This document shows positions 1-12,179 of a stretch of 64,000 nucleotides of DNA, in pieces. How positions within the stretch are numbered: the stretch's first letter is position 1; every line of letters begins with the position of its first letter. Under the pieces are notes generated by a model. The model ran no database searches. It was not told the origin of the DNA and saw only the letters and a program-made list of their open reading frames with translations. The stretch spans positions 30,220,033 to 30,284,032 of the forward strand of contig OX463844.1 in assembly GCA_949825065.1 (NCBI GenBank), in the 5' to 3' direction. The position numbers and the translations under genes are program-made. The stretch comes from Odontocerum albicorne. Taxonomy: Eukaryota; Arthropoda; Insecta; Trichoptera; Odontoceridae.

Positions 1-689
1 AGTATATTGTGCAGGAGCATGTGGGAGATTACCTATTTTTATACTTTCCATAAGTGCATGACTTTTTTATTGTTCTCATAACCTGATGTCGATGTTGATT
101 GTCGTTTCATTTCATAAGACTATAAATCTTAGAGCCATAATTAAAATTGTTGTTCCCTAAACAGAATCGGTTTAGGTTTCTTCATTTCGGGATATATAAT
201 ATGTAGGTATTTCCCCACACATCTCCACGCTCTTCTATTTTGGAATAGTTGTTTAAACCTCATTCTTACAATCCCCTCCCCCAACATCAAGGTTTGACAT
301 ATTAGAAACTGAAAAAATAATGGATTATATGATACACGCAAGACATCATGCCTTGTTTGATAGAATTTATGTTTTGACAGCTCTAATTTTATTGCATAAA
401 AATGGAGTTTATTTTAAAGGCCGCATCGATCGTAGATTAAATTAACAAATAAATAGTGTCGCGTGCTTTACAAGAATGTACATATTTGGAAAATCACAGG
501 CAATCATCGAGTTGTGTCTTGCAGCCATAAAAATGATTATTGATAGAAACATTTTACTTTAAATCAAAAATGTTCTTTAACCCTTAAATATGGTAGGAGA
601 CCATTACTTCGCATCACAACAGATACATTTTTAATGGTTTTAATTTCTTAAATATTTATTGGAAAATAATAAACAACGGAACTAGCTTC
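1..689. other. AT-rich sequence, no feature recognised
   Basis: I see no coding similarity, RNA gene or repeat structure here. Short open frames on the minus strand have no recognisable motif. Confidence 0.5.
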
Positions 690-1440
690 TCACTTTTTGG
701 GTATCATATTGAATTTTTGAACATAGATACCATCCTGCCATTCCCCTGATGGGGAAGGCAGAGAAGACAGAGCACCAAACTTTCTTATCTCGACACACAT
801 ATTTCCCCTCTGCATATCCATACACTTTCTCATACAGCTCCAACGATTTATCTGACTTCTTAAATGTTCATCTTTGAAAATATAATTCGCTTGATCTAAC
901 CATAATTTCCTTAATCTTCGTCTACTACGTCTTCTATATTTTTTCATTTGTTCTATATACCCAAATCATCTTAAAAGCTCTGCATCGTCTTACTCAATAC
1001 ATCAGCCTTAAGTTAACATTCATTCCTTCTTACTTAATTCCGTATTTTGTCATATATTGTCACCCTATACATTATTTTGAGTGAGACATTTCTACAGCAA
1101 TTAATCGACTCTTTTTAGTATTTTCCACGTCCAAGTTTCACTGTCATATATCAAAGATGGTACTTAAATACTGTTGTGGACTATCATTTTCACAGATTTT
1201 GATCCTCTCCGATTTGAGTGTATATGTTTAAGGGCCGCATTTTCTGTGTTTCCTTTCGCAACACGCATCCCTCGTAACTTTTCTATCATCCGAGAAATAC
1301 TACAGTGGTAGCAGATTTTTTCATACTGTTCTGATCTTTCATAACTCGTCTATACATCACATTTATTTTTTCTTTTACACTCTTCTACCACCATGACTTT
1401 AGATTTCACTAACTCAAATCTCAGATCTATCTCTTCAGAT
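690..1440 (-). pseudogene. LINE-A non-LTR retrotransposon, 3' fragment
   Basis: Read on the minus strand this shows the C-terminal tail shared by the LINE-A copies in this window. It runs through a stretch resembling KSKVMVVEE, a decayed equivalent of the VHNSILVPT-YGRETW block (about 1150-1190), and a basic tail with RKLWLDQ, RSCMRKCMD and a final LPSPSGEWQ (690-947). Such post-RT tails are known from insect non-LTR elements. Stops and frameshifts interrupt the reading, so the copy is dead and 5'-truncated. The clade is not resolved. Confidence 0.6.
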
Positions 1441-1649
1441 ATATCATACGATATACTTAATGTTTTTTTAATGGAGCTTTAACATATATTTAACAATCTC
1501 TTATTTTTTAATTATATATAAAAATAATCGAAAAAAGCTTAAGGATAATTTATTTATATGAACTAAAATAATGCGTTTTGATAATCACCAAGCAACATAA
1601 GAGAACAATATTCTGGAAAACGAAAGATCTAAGCTTTGTTCGACAATAA

Positions 1650-1965
1650 TAAGCAACCTCCGTGATCTAGTTAGTAAATCGCTTATCTTTCACCTGAGGG
1701 TTCCAGGTTTGACTACCGACGGTACCCAAACAAACAAAAAAAGATTCCAGTCTGGTAATTTTTTTGTCCTATAACAAAACAAACACGTACTAAAAATGTA
1801 CAGTAGTATTTCCAACATGTACAAAGACGTTCAGCGAGTGTTATGCCTACTCAGGTGGTTCTAAAACATGAAAGCCACATTAGTGGAACCGAAGATAATG
1901 TTATCTCCTGGTCAGGATCTTCAACTTGTGTACATCACCAACTTACATATGTAGAGGGAGTATCA
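1650..1965 (+). repeat. tRNA-derived SINE-like element, copy 1
   Basis: The left end looks like a tRNA: an A-box-like stretch GATCTAGTTAGTAAATCG is followed about 30 bp later by the B-box-like GGTTCCAGGTTTGACT. The body shares a CAGTAGTATTTCCAAC-type segment and an AAGATAATNTT...GGTCA...CTTCAAC segment with 45475-45800. A pol III promoter-like head on a shared non-tRNA body fits a SINE. Confidence 0.65.
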
Positions 1966-3279
1966 TTCAAATGAATGAAAAAATAAAATATTATTGATAC
2001 TTTATTGTAAACAATACAAATAAGGAGTTTATTGCTATATAACAAAATCTTCCAGCCAACCAGATAATGTTACTCATACACGTGTAAGTTGCTGAATGAA
2101 AGGTTACAACGTTATTTCCAAAAAAAAAGAAATATCTTAATGTACGTTACTAATACTTAAAACATTAATAAACAAATGAAAAAAAAACAGTGAAATCAGA
2201 ATGAAGATGGGAGGGTTAAAAAATGAGAGTGGTGGAAAAACAAATTTCTTCATTAAAAACGTGTGTAATATTTTATAAGTCGCTGTTTGAAGTAAGTTTA
2301 CAAGGGTGGGAGTCTTTCAGTATGAACAGTAAACTTACTCAATCAAAAATATCAACATACATGACAATTTTTTTTTATATAAGTAAATTAGTTTCTGAAA
2401 GTTGCATTATTTAAAATACATATTACTAAAAAAAGAATAGTTGAATTCGTAGGTTTAACAATGAGCTAATATATATTTTATATATTTTAAACGGAAATGC
2501 AGTCACTTAGTACAGATACGGGTAAAGACAAAGCTCGATGACAATTGCTAAAGCTCGATGTCAATTGTAGACCTATTGAAAAAATATACTTATACATATA
2601 CGAGTATAGTAAGAAAATTAAACATTTGGCCAAAATAAATCCCGACTAACAAGCGTTTCCTTTTTGTTTCATCCCTTCATTGCTAATATTGTCCAGATGT
2701 TTCAGACCATCGAAGCCTGAGGGGCTAGGGTCCACTTTCTGGGGGGGAAGTGTTATTTCATGTAGGAAAAATTATATAAACTGTCAACCATAAAAAGGCC
2801 GGACAATGGAGGAAAACAGGACGCTGATCGAATAGCTCCATAATACCGGATTACAATAAGGGACAATGGCATTTTTGAAATATGTAATATAAAAAAAACG
2901 ATTTTCGGTGGGGTCTGAGAGCACGTAAGATATAAATTTAATATAAAAATAGGACAATGAGTGATATATGATGCTTTTTAAAGATTTATTCACAACAAGA
3001 TCGAGGGTCTGCTATATATTAATGCGACAGTATAATTTTAAAATGTTTTATGAAACTTAAGGTTTAGTATTTTTAATATTTAGAAGCACTTTTAACATAT
3101 ATAAATATAAAGATGGATGATATTTGGGTGGTCATTGAAAAAAAAATTTAAAATCTATTTATTGGTATTATATGTTCTCAGACAGAGAAAAGGGGTAAGA
3201 AATATTAAATCGTGAGTAGCAATACGAAAAAAAAGAAATATAACGAAACCAAAATATGTAAAGATCTAAAAAAAAAATG
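1966..3279. other. AT-rich sequence with one small direct repeat
   Basis: A 22-bp motif, AAAGCTCGATGACAATTG, is repeated in tandem with one change at about 2530-2570. A TACGAGTA octamer is at 2599-2606. At 2045-2070 the sequence resembles, in reverse complement, the CTGGTTGGCTGGA tail motif of the second SINE-like family. No coding region recognised. Confidence 0.45.
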
Positions 3280-3720
3280 GTTCACAATAGTGTATTAGTG
3301 CCAACATTGATATATGGAAGGGAAACGTGGAGATGGGAGATAAATTAAAGGAGCCTAGTGAATGCAATTGAAATGCGTGCACTGAGAAAAATATAGGGGG
3401 TCTAGATGTATAACAGAATAAGAAACGAAATTATCAAGGATGAATATGAACTGATAACTGATGTGTTAGGTAGGGGGAAAAGGAGTACGTTGAGGTAGTT
3501 TCGATATGTTGAACAAATGACTGACAAAAGACTGATTAAACAAATTTACAATGCAACTGTGAGTGAGAGTCGTGGTATAGGACGACCGAGAAAAGTATGG
3601 TTGGAACAAATAAATTAAATCAAGGTAAAAGGGAAGATGAAGAGCAAGAGAAACAGAACGAATTGTATGAGAAAATGCATAGATATGGAGGAGGCGGTGA
3701 AAGTATTTGTATATTGTTTA
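3280..3720 (+). pseudogene. LINE-A non-LTR retrotransposon, 3' fragment
   Basis: Plus-strand reading gives MVHNSVLVPTLIYGRETW, then an IRNEIIKDEYELITDVL block, a degraded RW-GHVERM-like block and GRPRKVWLEQIN. This is the order seen in the post-RT domain of the other LINE-A copies. In-frame stops are present, so it is a dead 5'-truncated copy. Confidence 0.7.
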
Positions 3721-5169
3721 CATTTTTAAATGTTTCAGTATGTTTTGGATTCTTATTTAATTTGAAGTTGCTTTTATTTATCATGGCATAAAGGTCATGT
3801 CATCGATTGTATTAAAAACGCTTTATAAAATACTTTTATTAACATATTTTAGAAGTTGGAAAAAAAAACAAAACAATCAGTTAAGTATTTTCACTGAATT
3901 AAATTAAATATTACAAATTACGTTGGAAATATGGGATAATTACAACTGAATTTAAAAAAAACATGCAAAACGGATAAAGAATTCCTGAATATTGTATATA
4001 CATATTGTTAATCAGCATTAGAATAAACCTTTTCCAATTTCTTTTCCACTCCTTGATGTACATCATAAAATAACTTTAAAATTTTACATAAAAACCTTTT
4101 TCGCCAGAATAATACTGAAATGATTTTCAAACTACGAGTAAAAGGAAATAAAAAATTATAACCCGAATATCATTCAAAGCATGTTTCCTCAGATACAATA
4201 AAATGAAATATGTGAATGATACGCGTACGTTATATGGTTTCCCTACGTTTTTAGTTCGCTACCTCTGGTCAGAGTATATTAGCATGTTTTATATTTTGTT
4301 TCCATCGGATCCACAGTTTGGTACCCCTCCGTTGAGTCTCTTCCTTGCAATATCTCTGTAAGAATATCGTTCCCTGAACGATTGTTTAGCTACCACCCCT
4401 TTCCCCGTCAAACATCCTAGTGAGAAAATGGCGGCTTTTTTATACACATTTTACAAAATGGGACTATTGCCATATTGGAAAAACCATCATCATTTTTTCC
4501 CAACTGGTTCCCTATCCGCCCATCAAAGATGCTTTGTTAATAGGGTAACCATTTTACAACATGCTGTAAAGTACTTAACTTTTATAACAGAAACAATCTT
4601 CTTTTCGTGCTTGACTAACATGTAATATTTTATAGAAAATATTCTGTTTCCATGATTAAATTGTCACTCTCCAAAGTATATTACCATTGTTAAATTTTAT
4701 ACACTCATTTTATACTTTTGGCATCCTAAAAGAAGCTACGAATATATTTAATAAATTTGGTATTAAGTTAGTCGCCTAACGAAAAATTATGAAAGCCTAG
4801 TTAATGATCATCTTCCGATAAATACTCGTACGTTAGAGCGTAGTTGTAGAACAAAAAGTAATGACAGGAATTGGGTTCCGACCCCGCGTTCATGTATCAT
4901 TTCGGAGGAGGATCTTACAGCTTTTTGCACTTGTGATTTTGTGATATCACACCTTCAAATTTCAAAAAAATATCTAACCAGGTAGCCCTTTAACAGACAA
5001 GTCTTCACATTAACACATGAGTGAATGACTGATGCGGACGTTGTGTAACGAGGAATTGGTGGGCATGACATAGATATCTTTGTTCAAATTATGATATGAA
5101 TGGAGTTGCGAATGTGACAACAAAGAATCCAAAAGTATGTGGAAGAATTTAATTGCATAGTTTGGATAT
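3721..5169. other. AT-rich sequence, no gene recognised
   Basis: Only octamer footprints (4133-4140, 4823-4830) stand out. The open frame at 4428-4625 has no motif I recognise and is not proposed as a gene. Confidence 0.45.
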
Positions 5170-5420
5170 TTTAGTATTTAGGAAAAATATATGAAATTCT
5201 TGATTAAGAAATGAAATCACTTCGTCACTGGCCTTGCCTAATAAAGTTGTTATACTCGTATATATTCACAGAATGGTGAGGTTATGTTTTACCAAGTACT
5301 TGTAATATTCAATTCACATTTCCATTTAAACAATTTTAAATTATAAATGGTGTACTGTTAATATTTAAAAATACGTAAACAAAAAAAAATTAATAATGAT
5401 TTTGACATGAGGAAGAAAAT
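5170..5420. repeat. Interspersed repeat X, copy 1
   Basis: This segment (GAAATCACTTCGTCACTGGCC, then AATAAAGT and ATTCACAGAATGG) matches 23955-24080, 32590-32870 and 61297-61610. It differs by an ACTCGT insertion at 5253-5260. Terminal structure and class are unknown. Confidence 0.6.
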
Positions 5421-7715
5421 TTCTTGTTTATGAAAAACAATAAATAATGTTCAATAGTGATTTGGTTCTTATGTGATAGTTAATAACAAAACTTTCTTTT
5501 GGAGCTTTTTTTATAAATAAAACGTTGTCAATAAAATATCTTAAAATATGATATCAGTTTTAAATATTCAAGTATTTTACTTTATCCATAAAATACAAAA
5601 TTAATTAGATGACGATATACTTCCATTGAAAATATATTCAAAACGAAGGCAAGTACATGTCATAAGAAATAAATTCCATTTTTTTTTTTGTAAATTAGAT
5701 ATCAATCAAGGAATTACGGGAATTGGTGGAGCATAATCATAGACACCTGGTTGTTATATTTTCCTACCTATCTCAAATAGCCGTACAACTAGGTCGAATT
5801 TTAGATGACAGGATTTTTTTCGCCAAACTATTTGTCTCCTTCCAGTTTTAATATCTGGTCATAGGATCTAAGTCTTTTGGATAAGACTTACGAGATCTAA
5901 TAACTTTCTTTCATGTTTTTCTTGCTTGCATAATGACCTAAGTTGACTGTTTTGATTGAAATCTTCTAGCATGATATATTCATTCCCACTCTATTGCACT
6001 GATGTTATCGCAAACCTATTTATCATATCGCTGGTTAAAATAAGTTATTCCCTCTTTTGAATTTCTTCGTTACGAGTACATCTCAGTTTATACGATCCTT
6101 CTATCTGTTTTGTGTCTCAATTAATATTCTGAAAAGCATTTAGTTTGTAATAAAATGCACAGTAAAGGCAGAATATATGATAATGCTTATCACATTGTTA
6201 TAAAAGGAGGTCATAATGTTTTGATATCTGTTTGTTGTTTTTTTATTTACTGATATTATTAATATTGAAAACTTGTGAACTAACAACTCTTGGTGGAATT
6301 CCATAATTTAGAAAAAGGAAACGAAAAAATGTTTGATATTATCCCACTTAGTTTACTCCATGTACCGATTTTGCTTATCAAGTATTCATAGAAAGATTCA
6401 TTATTCTGTGAATACTCGTTGAGTGAAATCAATTCTATAAACTTTTTGTGCCATTTTGTATGAAAAACAATAAATCATATAGCGCTGTTTAGTAACAAAT
6501 TATTGAATGATGGATTCAAATAAAGTATATGATGAGGAGTTTATTGGTCATGATTTTGACGTAGTTGTTAAGATTATGATACGGTTGAAATTGAGTTTTA
6601 AGTGTGTGTAAAAATGTGAATGAAGAGTGTGAATGTTTTAGTATGTTATTTAGGACGAATATGTAAATTTGTGATTCTATATAATATATCCCCAAAATTT
6701 ATGGATTTTACATTGTTATATATTTGTTCTACACTGCTCCCTTCTTTATATATTTTTAAACATTTGAAATGATATATTATGAGCCATAAAAATATTAAAA
6801 AATAATATTTTAAGAGTGCCAATAAAGTCGGATGACTAACAGGTGGGAATAAAAACCAATCCAAATTATTGTGAGGAAAAAATAAAAATAAATTAATATA
6901 TCTCAAATATTTTCAAGGACCAGAAATTTTGCTCACACCACAAAGCATGCGAGTATACTCGTCACAAGTTACCAGACCAAGATCGTGGATGATCTGCGTC
7001 AAACGAGAAATATTATAACAAAGGTGGATCAGGTGTAGCGGGTGAATTGTTAAATAATCTTTATTGAAAACCTCCCCCTATACTATTGTCATTATAAAAA
7101 TGTGCACAAAAAATATTATTTTTATATAAAGCTCTACTGGTAATCAAGTATCATAGGATATAAGAGATCAATACAAACAAAAAATATATAAACATATTAC
7201 TTTCTCTTACTCCCAATCATTACCAAGTTAGTTATTATGGAAAAAGTAAGTTAAACATCACCTAAATAATTTGTACGTTATACGGTCAATTATAAAACCT
7301 CGCCCTAACTTCTCTGGCGTATATTCCAATTAGTACGTAATATAAGTAATATAACGATTATCGTATTTATTATGTATACAAGTACTGACAAAATACCTCA
7401 CCGCAATCCTCACTTAATTTTAAGCTTGCCAATAATCAAAATAGTTATTAATTTAAAAATGAAACCACAGTTTTCTGTCACAGTACTTCGTTATAAGCAA
7501 ATTGAATATTTAATTTTCAATATTTTCCAACTTTGTAACGATTGGGAACTGATATCAAATTTATATAAATTTGTTTAATTTTTTTCTATCACCATCTTAA
7601 ATATGTCTTGCCAAGTACCTGTTATTATAAACTATCAAGCATGGAATTAGACGTTATTTATTACATATTTTGTTATCTTTACATTTATAGACGCTAAATT
7701 CACATACTATCTATA
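5421..7715. other. AT-rich sequence, no gene recognised
   Basis: No coding similarity or repeat structure found. One octamer lies at 6071-6078. A short GCGCTGTTTAG motif at about 6482 also occurs near 14300 and 34285 and may be a fragment of a dispersed repeat. Confidence 0.4.
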
Positions 7716-7934
7716 TTGTATAATATCTTTAATTGTCCCGCCACAACCTCTTATTTCACCGAAAATTTTCAGCATCTTTCCGATTATGAACTTACGCTAC
7801 GCTCAAACAGAGATTGTTTATTGGCCTTCCCAGTTCACCGCGCTTGTTTTCTTAGACTCTGGAACCAGTTACAAACCAATGTTAAACTCATTCTATCTTT
7901 GGCATACTTTAAGAAGCCACTGAAAAACTCTTAA
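7716..7934 (+). pseudogene. LINE tail fragment (possible)
   Basis: The 72-residue frame contains FPVHRACFLRLWNQLQTN and LAYFKKPLKNS. This resembles the LWNSLP...SFKKxLK ending found at the C-terminus of many CR1/jockey-type LINE polyproteins. No RT core accompanies it. Assignment rests on this short motif only. Confidence 0.4.
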
Positions 7935-9799
7935 GTTTTAGTATATTTAAAAAATAATATATACACATATAATTATATGAGTGTGTACTCGTAGTATTTT
8001 TAATGTATATTTACGTTAGTAATAGGAGTATGTTTAAAATTTTAATTTAAGTAACTTATATGAGTGTGTAGTATTTTAATTTGCATAATTAATACTAATA
8101 TGTCATATTTTTAATATTAAATGTTATTCTCGTAAACAATACGAGTTGTTTAATCTGAAATTTATGAAAAAAACATTGAATTTTTCTTATTTGATTTAAA
8201 AGAGATCCATTTACTGTTTTTTAAACGTTTTCTTGTGTAGTAATAAACATGTACTATATTTAAAATTAGATACAAATATCATCGTGCTTAGTTCAACTTA
8301 GTTTTGGGGGAAATTTAGTTATAAGAACTTACTTATCGAAGCCTCCATTATCGAGAATATATTACCATCTAGCACCATTTATAAAATTTTAAATATTTGT
8401 ACCATATATGAAGGGTTATAATAAATCAAATTAAAATAGAGTACTACAATATTCGTGTGAAAAATGAGCAAGCTAATATTGTTAATGTCACATAGAGAGA
8501 AAAAATTATATTTAAAAAAATTGGTTGTTTAAATTTATGGAAAGTTTAATAAATGGTTTCCTGATAGCTGAGATTTTCTAGTTTGCGCTTTACACAACGA
8601 TATAACATAAAGCATAAAAAAACAAATAAATATGTACAGAAATGACAAAACATCATGTACTTAAAGTTCATGAAAAACCATTGAGAGTTTTAAGTGTACA
8701 AATAGATGATTTTCGTATTTCTCACTATCGGCAAATAGCTTTTGCGTTTAATTTGACACGCGATAGAGACGCAGGATTAAGAATATCACAACGCACTCTC
8801 AGCGACGATAGTATGTTTCCCAAAATCTGATTATAACTTCAATATAGGTCACTCGCACCTGACTCGCTATAAAGGGAATTCAATTTCATTGATGTTAACA
8901 TTTTTCTTCAGCGAAAAAATATAATTTTTTTTCTCTTCAAAGACAGGATTCGTTACATTTTTCACTCGGCGCCAGATGGTGTAAAAAATATTATATATCC
9001 TACCCCTAAATGATTCCTCCCGTCGCCGAGGAACAAAATGATTGATAACCTTTTTCCAAAGGACCATTTTAACTTTTGCCGAGTTTGTTCCCGACTAAAC
9101 ATACTATATCATGCCAAATTTGTCTCTTAATGTCGGTGCTACTTGTACATAGGCCCATCTTGTGTAATACCATAGAAGTGAGGTAATTAAAATTGCTTTA
9201 CCTGGATTTGCAGAAGAAATTTTTCTTACGTCTATAAATGAGGCATAAAAGATTCGTCATAAAACGATAGTAAAATGACGGTCGAGAGTCCCATGAATCT
9301 ACATTAAGATGTATTTAGTGTTCCTAAAATCGAATTGGCAGTTTAGAGCAATTTTCGACAAACTTTCATTTACTTGAAGACAAAACTCGGTAACAGCTAA
9401 TGATTACAATGTACTATTTATTTAAGTCATTCGTTTTCTGAGGAAACAATCCAGATATTAGAACATTTATTCTACCTCATATAGTTTCAAAGCTAAAAGC
9501 GGTGGTCCTGTGTATATCTTGGACCCTCCAAGTGCTCGTATACATAGATTAGTCGTTGAAAACATGTTTTTATGTCAACATTGGCATAGCGGTCACTCCT
9601 TAAAGATTAGTGTGTGCATCAAAAAAATATTGCGCATGTGCTAACTCTGTTAACCTGTTAACTCCAGATTTTCCTTGACAGGCTTCCTCCGGTTTGATTG
9701 ACAGTAAGATCTGAATGTTTTTTTTTCATTTTCTTTGCATTGTTTTTTATCGTATCTACTTAGGGTTCTGATTATTGTGAAAAAGGTTTCCTCCCCAGA
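7935..9799. other. Sequence without recognised gene
   Basis: Two short open frames (8642-8830 plus; 8867-9067 minus, rich in Arg/Lys) have no motif I recognise. A segment AGTTTGCGCTTTACACAACGA at about 8579 recurs near 43318, suggesting a small dispersed repeat. Confidence 0.4.
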
Positions 9800-10470
9800 T
9801 CCAAGAGGTTTTTCAAGATAAAAGGCAAGTAGCTGATAGATTAGTGACATCGTAAAGTAGCAGAATGGTCGCATTTCGCAGACACTTCTTATACGTCCGA
9901 AGTATATCTGTATATTGTCTAATATTCAGCCATTCAATATAGCGATGTTGCTTTGAGCACACCACTAACCTTACGCATTGCAGGATTGAGTGTACGTCCA
10001 CTTTTCTCGTGTGTGCTTTTCTTAAAGTCTGCACAGAAGTGTCATACTCTGCTGTAGAGTAAATTAATGCAACTATCCCTGTTCTCAATATGGTATCATT
10101 TTCTCCTGTAGGCCAGTCAACTTGTTAATTATATATACTCTGCTCTTTGTATTTTTGCAAGCGTCTTCAATATGCTTCTTATATACTTATATCAGCGTTC
10201 TATCCAAAGACACGCCTAGATATTCCAGATACTATTCATGCCCTACTGCTTTGCCTTTGAAAATGATGTTCAATTGTAAATTCACTTCATCATTATTTGA
10301 ATGGAATTCTGAGGACACAGTTGTTGATACATTAGGTTTAAATCGTCAATTTACAAAAAACGTCTCCATCTTTTTCAATTTATTGTTCGTTTGAAAAAGT
10401 TTTGAAAATGTATCTCTAAACAGCAATATAATGCCGTCATAAGTAAACTTTCTACCACAATTTTCTAGGA
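9800..10470 (-). pseudogene. Jockey-like non-LTR retrotransposon RT fragment
   Basis: The minus strand reads, in broken frames, TYDGIILLF (in place of the YADD-containing RT block), then FKRTI, NVSTTVSSEFHSNN, YLEYLGVSLDRT, and RTGIVALIYSTAEYDTSVQT with AHTRKVDV. These blocks in this order are the thumb and post-RT region of jockey-type insect LINEs. The YADD catalytic aspartates are degraded and there are several frameshifts and stops. Both ends are truncated. Confidence 0.75.
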
Positions 10471-10571
10471 AACCGTTGCAGCCAGGTTAAAAACGTTAGT
10501 GATATGAATACGTCAGACAGATCGTTGTTCAGGTAACCTATCGGTAGAATAAGATTAAATTTTTATTGAAA

Positions 10572-11170
10572 CTTTGAAGATTCTTTTTTTCGTGTTGGAT
10601 GGTTGGTTTTTGTTTTTCTAGCACCGTCTGTGTCTCCTCGCTGGATGGTGTTAATGTTAAAGCAAAAAAAAATCTGGTTTGACAGGTAAGGGTTTTTTAA
10701 TATGAGGAGATTGTGTTCCCCCTGAGAGGTCTCGCAGCCATTATACAGAAAGAAGTAAACTCTCGCCGTATTGGGAGAAAAGTACAAACCTGGCAATAAG
10801 GATTATATTTCCAGGTCATAAATTGTTACTAAAAAAAATTCAACGACTTCAAAATAAATAAACAAATATTTAGCGTTAGGATAGTTGTCCATGGCTAAAT
10901 ATTGGTGTAGGTAGATTATACATCAACCTTATCGAAAGTCAGTCCTTGAAACTTCTAGCTTGTAATTATTATTTTATAAAGAACAATTTACGACATGGAA
11001 ATAGAATCCTTATTGCCAGGTTGGTATTTTTCTCCCATTACGGAGAGAAAATATCAAAAATCCTCACCCATTACACCAAATAACTTTTTTCTTTATCCAG
11101 TGAAGAGATACAGACGGTACATCTTTATAAACAAAACTCACCCACCCAAATAATAAAAGGATCTTCAAAG
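10572..11170. repeat. Long imperfect inverted repeat, ~200-250-bp arms
   Basis: The left arm (10572-about 10830) begins CTTTGAAGATTC and contains ACCGTCTGTGTCTC and GGCAATAAGGATT. The right arm (about 10985-11170) carries the same landmarks in reverse complement (ATCCTTATTGCC, GAGATACAGACGGT, ATCTTCAAAG). About 150 bp of unrelated sequence separates them. The arms have diverged by substitutions and small indels. It is either a foldback/MITE-like element or two head-to-head copies of a ~230-bp repeat. No coding capacity. Confidence 0.8.
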
Positions 11171-12179
11171 CTCCAAAGAAAACGCCAGTCCACCTCACCA
11201 ATAGGCACTCCGTAACTTTATTAAAAAACGTTGTAATTGCAAAGACCAATTTCAAGAATTACAGGAAATCAATTTTCACATGTTTTGTAAATCTGTTTAC
11301 TTTGACAGCATAGCATAATGTATTTAAAAATTAGAATAATGATTCTGCATGTGTATATTTTCCTTCATTTTCACTTCACTTTCATGGTATTTTTCGTTTC
11401 ATTTTAAGCGTTAGGCAAATTATAGAATCGATAATTAAAACATACTATATTTCTGTTTTCTTCACTTTACCATCGTATATACACATAATATGGGGAGTCT
11501 TTGAGTTGATAATTATTGTTTACATTTTAATAAGAAGACTATTATGTTACATTTTCAATCATTACAGTAATGCATTATTTTTTTATTTAATATAACTTGT
11601 GCTAAACGCAATAAGACGGGGTTATTTTTCGTTACCCAGAGTCATTAGTTTAAAAATAAAAGTTGTGTTTTAATTTTACGAAAACAAAAAACTTGTTCTG
11701 TAAATAGGTTCGATGCATATCGAAATGTTACACTCTAATTTTTATATCAGCGTGCAATATATTCGATCAGTAGCATAGCGAGGGTCCCCTGCGTCAAGGA
11801 AAAAATGTTCCATCGGAATCAGGAATTAATGGTGATGATGGAAAAAAGCTCATTTTCAACAACTTAACATATTAAGGTGACTTGTTACAATAAAACACAT
11901 CAGTTTATCATGGAGATAATTCACAAGATAAAACATCATAATGAATGCGTTTTTCCTTCGTTCAAACGTATTTCAGAAATTTTAGCTTTATGGGGCCTTA
12001 TTATAATAACTCGTATCTAAATTAGGTGAAACATATAACTTCATATATTTTCAATTGAAAGTGTAGGAGCATATGATATGATAAGAAATATTTAGTTAAA
12101 GAAAAAAATATATTTCTACGCTTTGAATATCATTTAAGAGCACTAATAATAATAATAAAACGATAATTTATGTAGCACC
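11171..12179. other. AT-rich sequence with a possible hAT-like end
   Basis: At 11768-11800 a short GC-richer stretch, CAGTAGCATAGCGAGGG, resembles the CAGTGGCGTAACTAGG-type terminus seen at 14085 (reverse) and 51722. No partner end found. Nothing else recognised. Confidence 0.35.
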
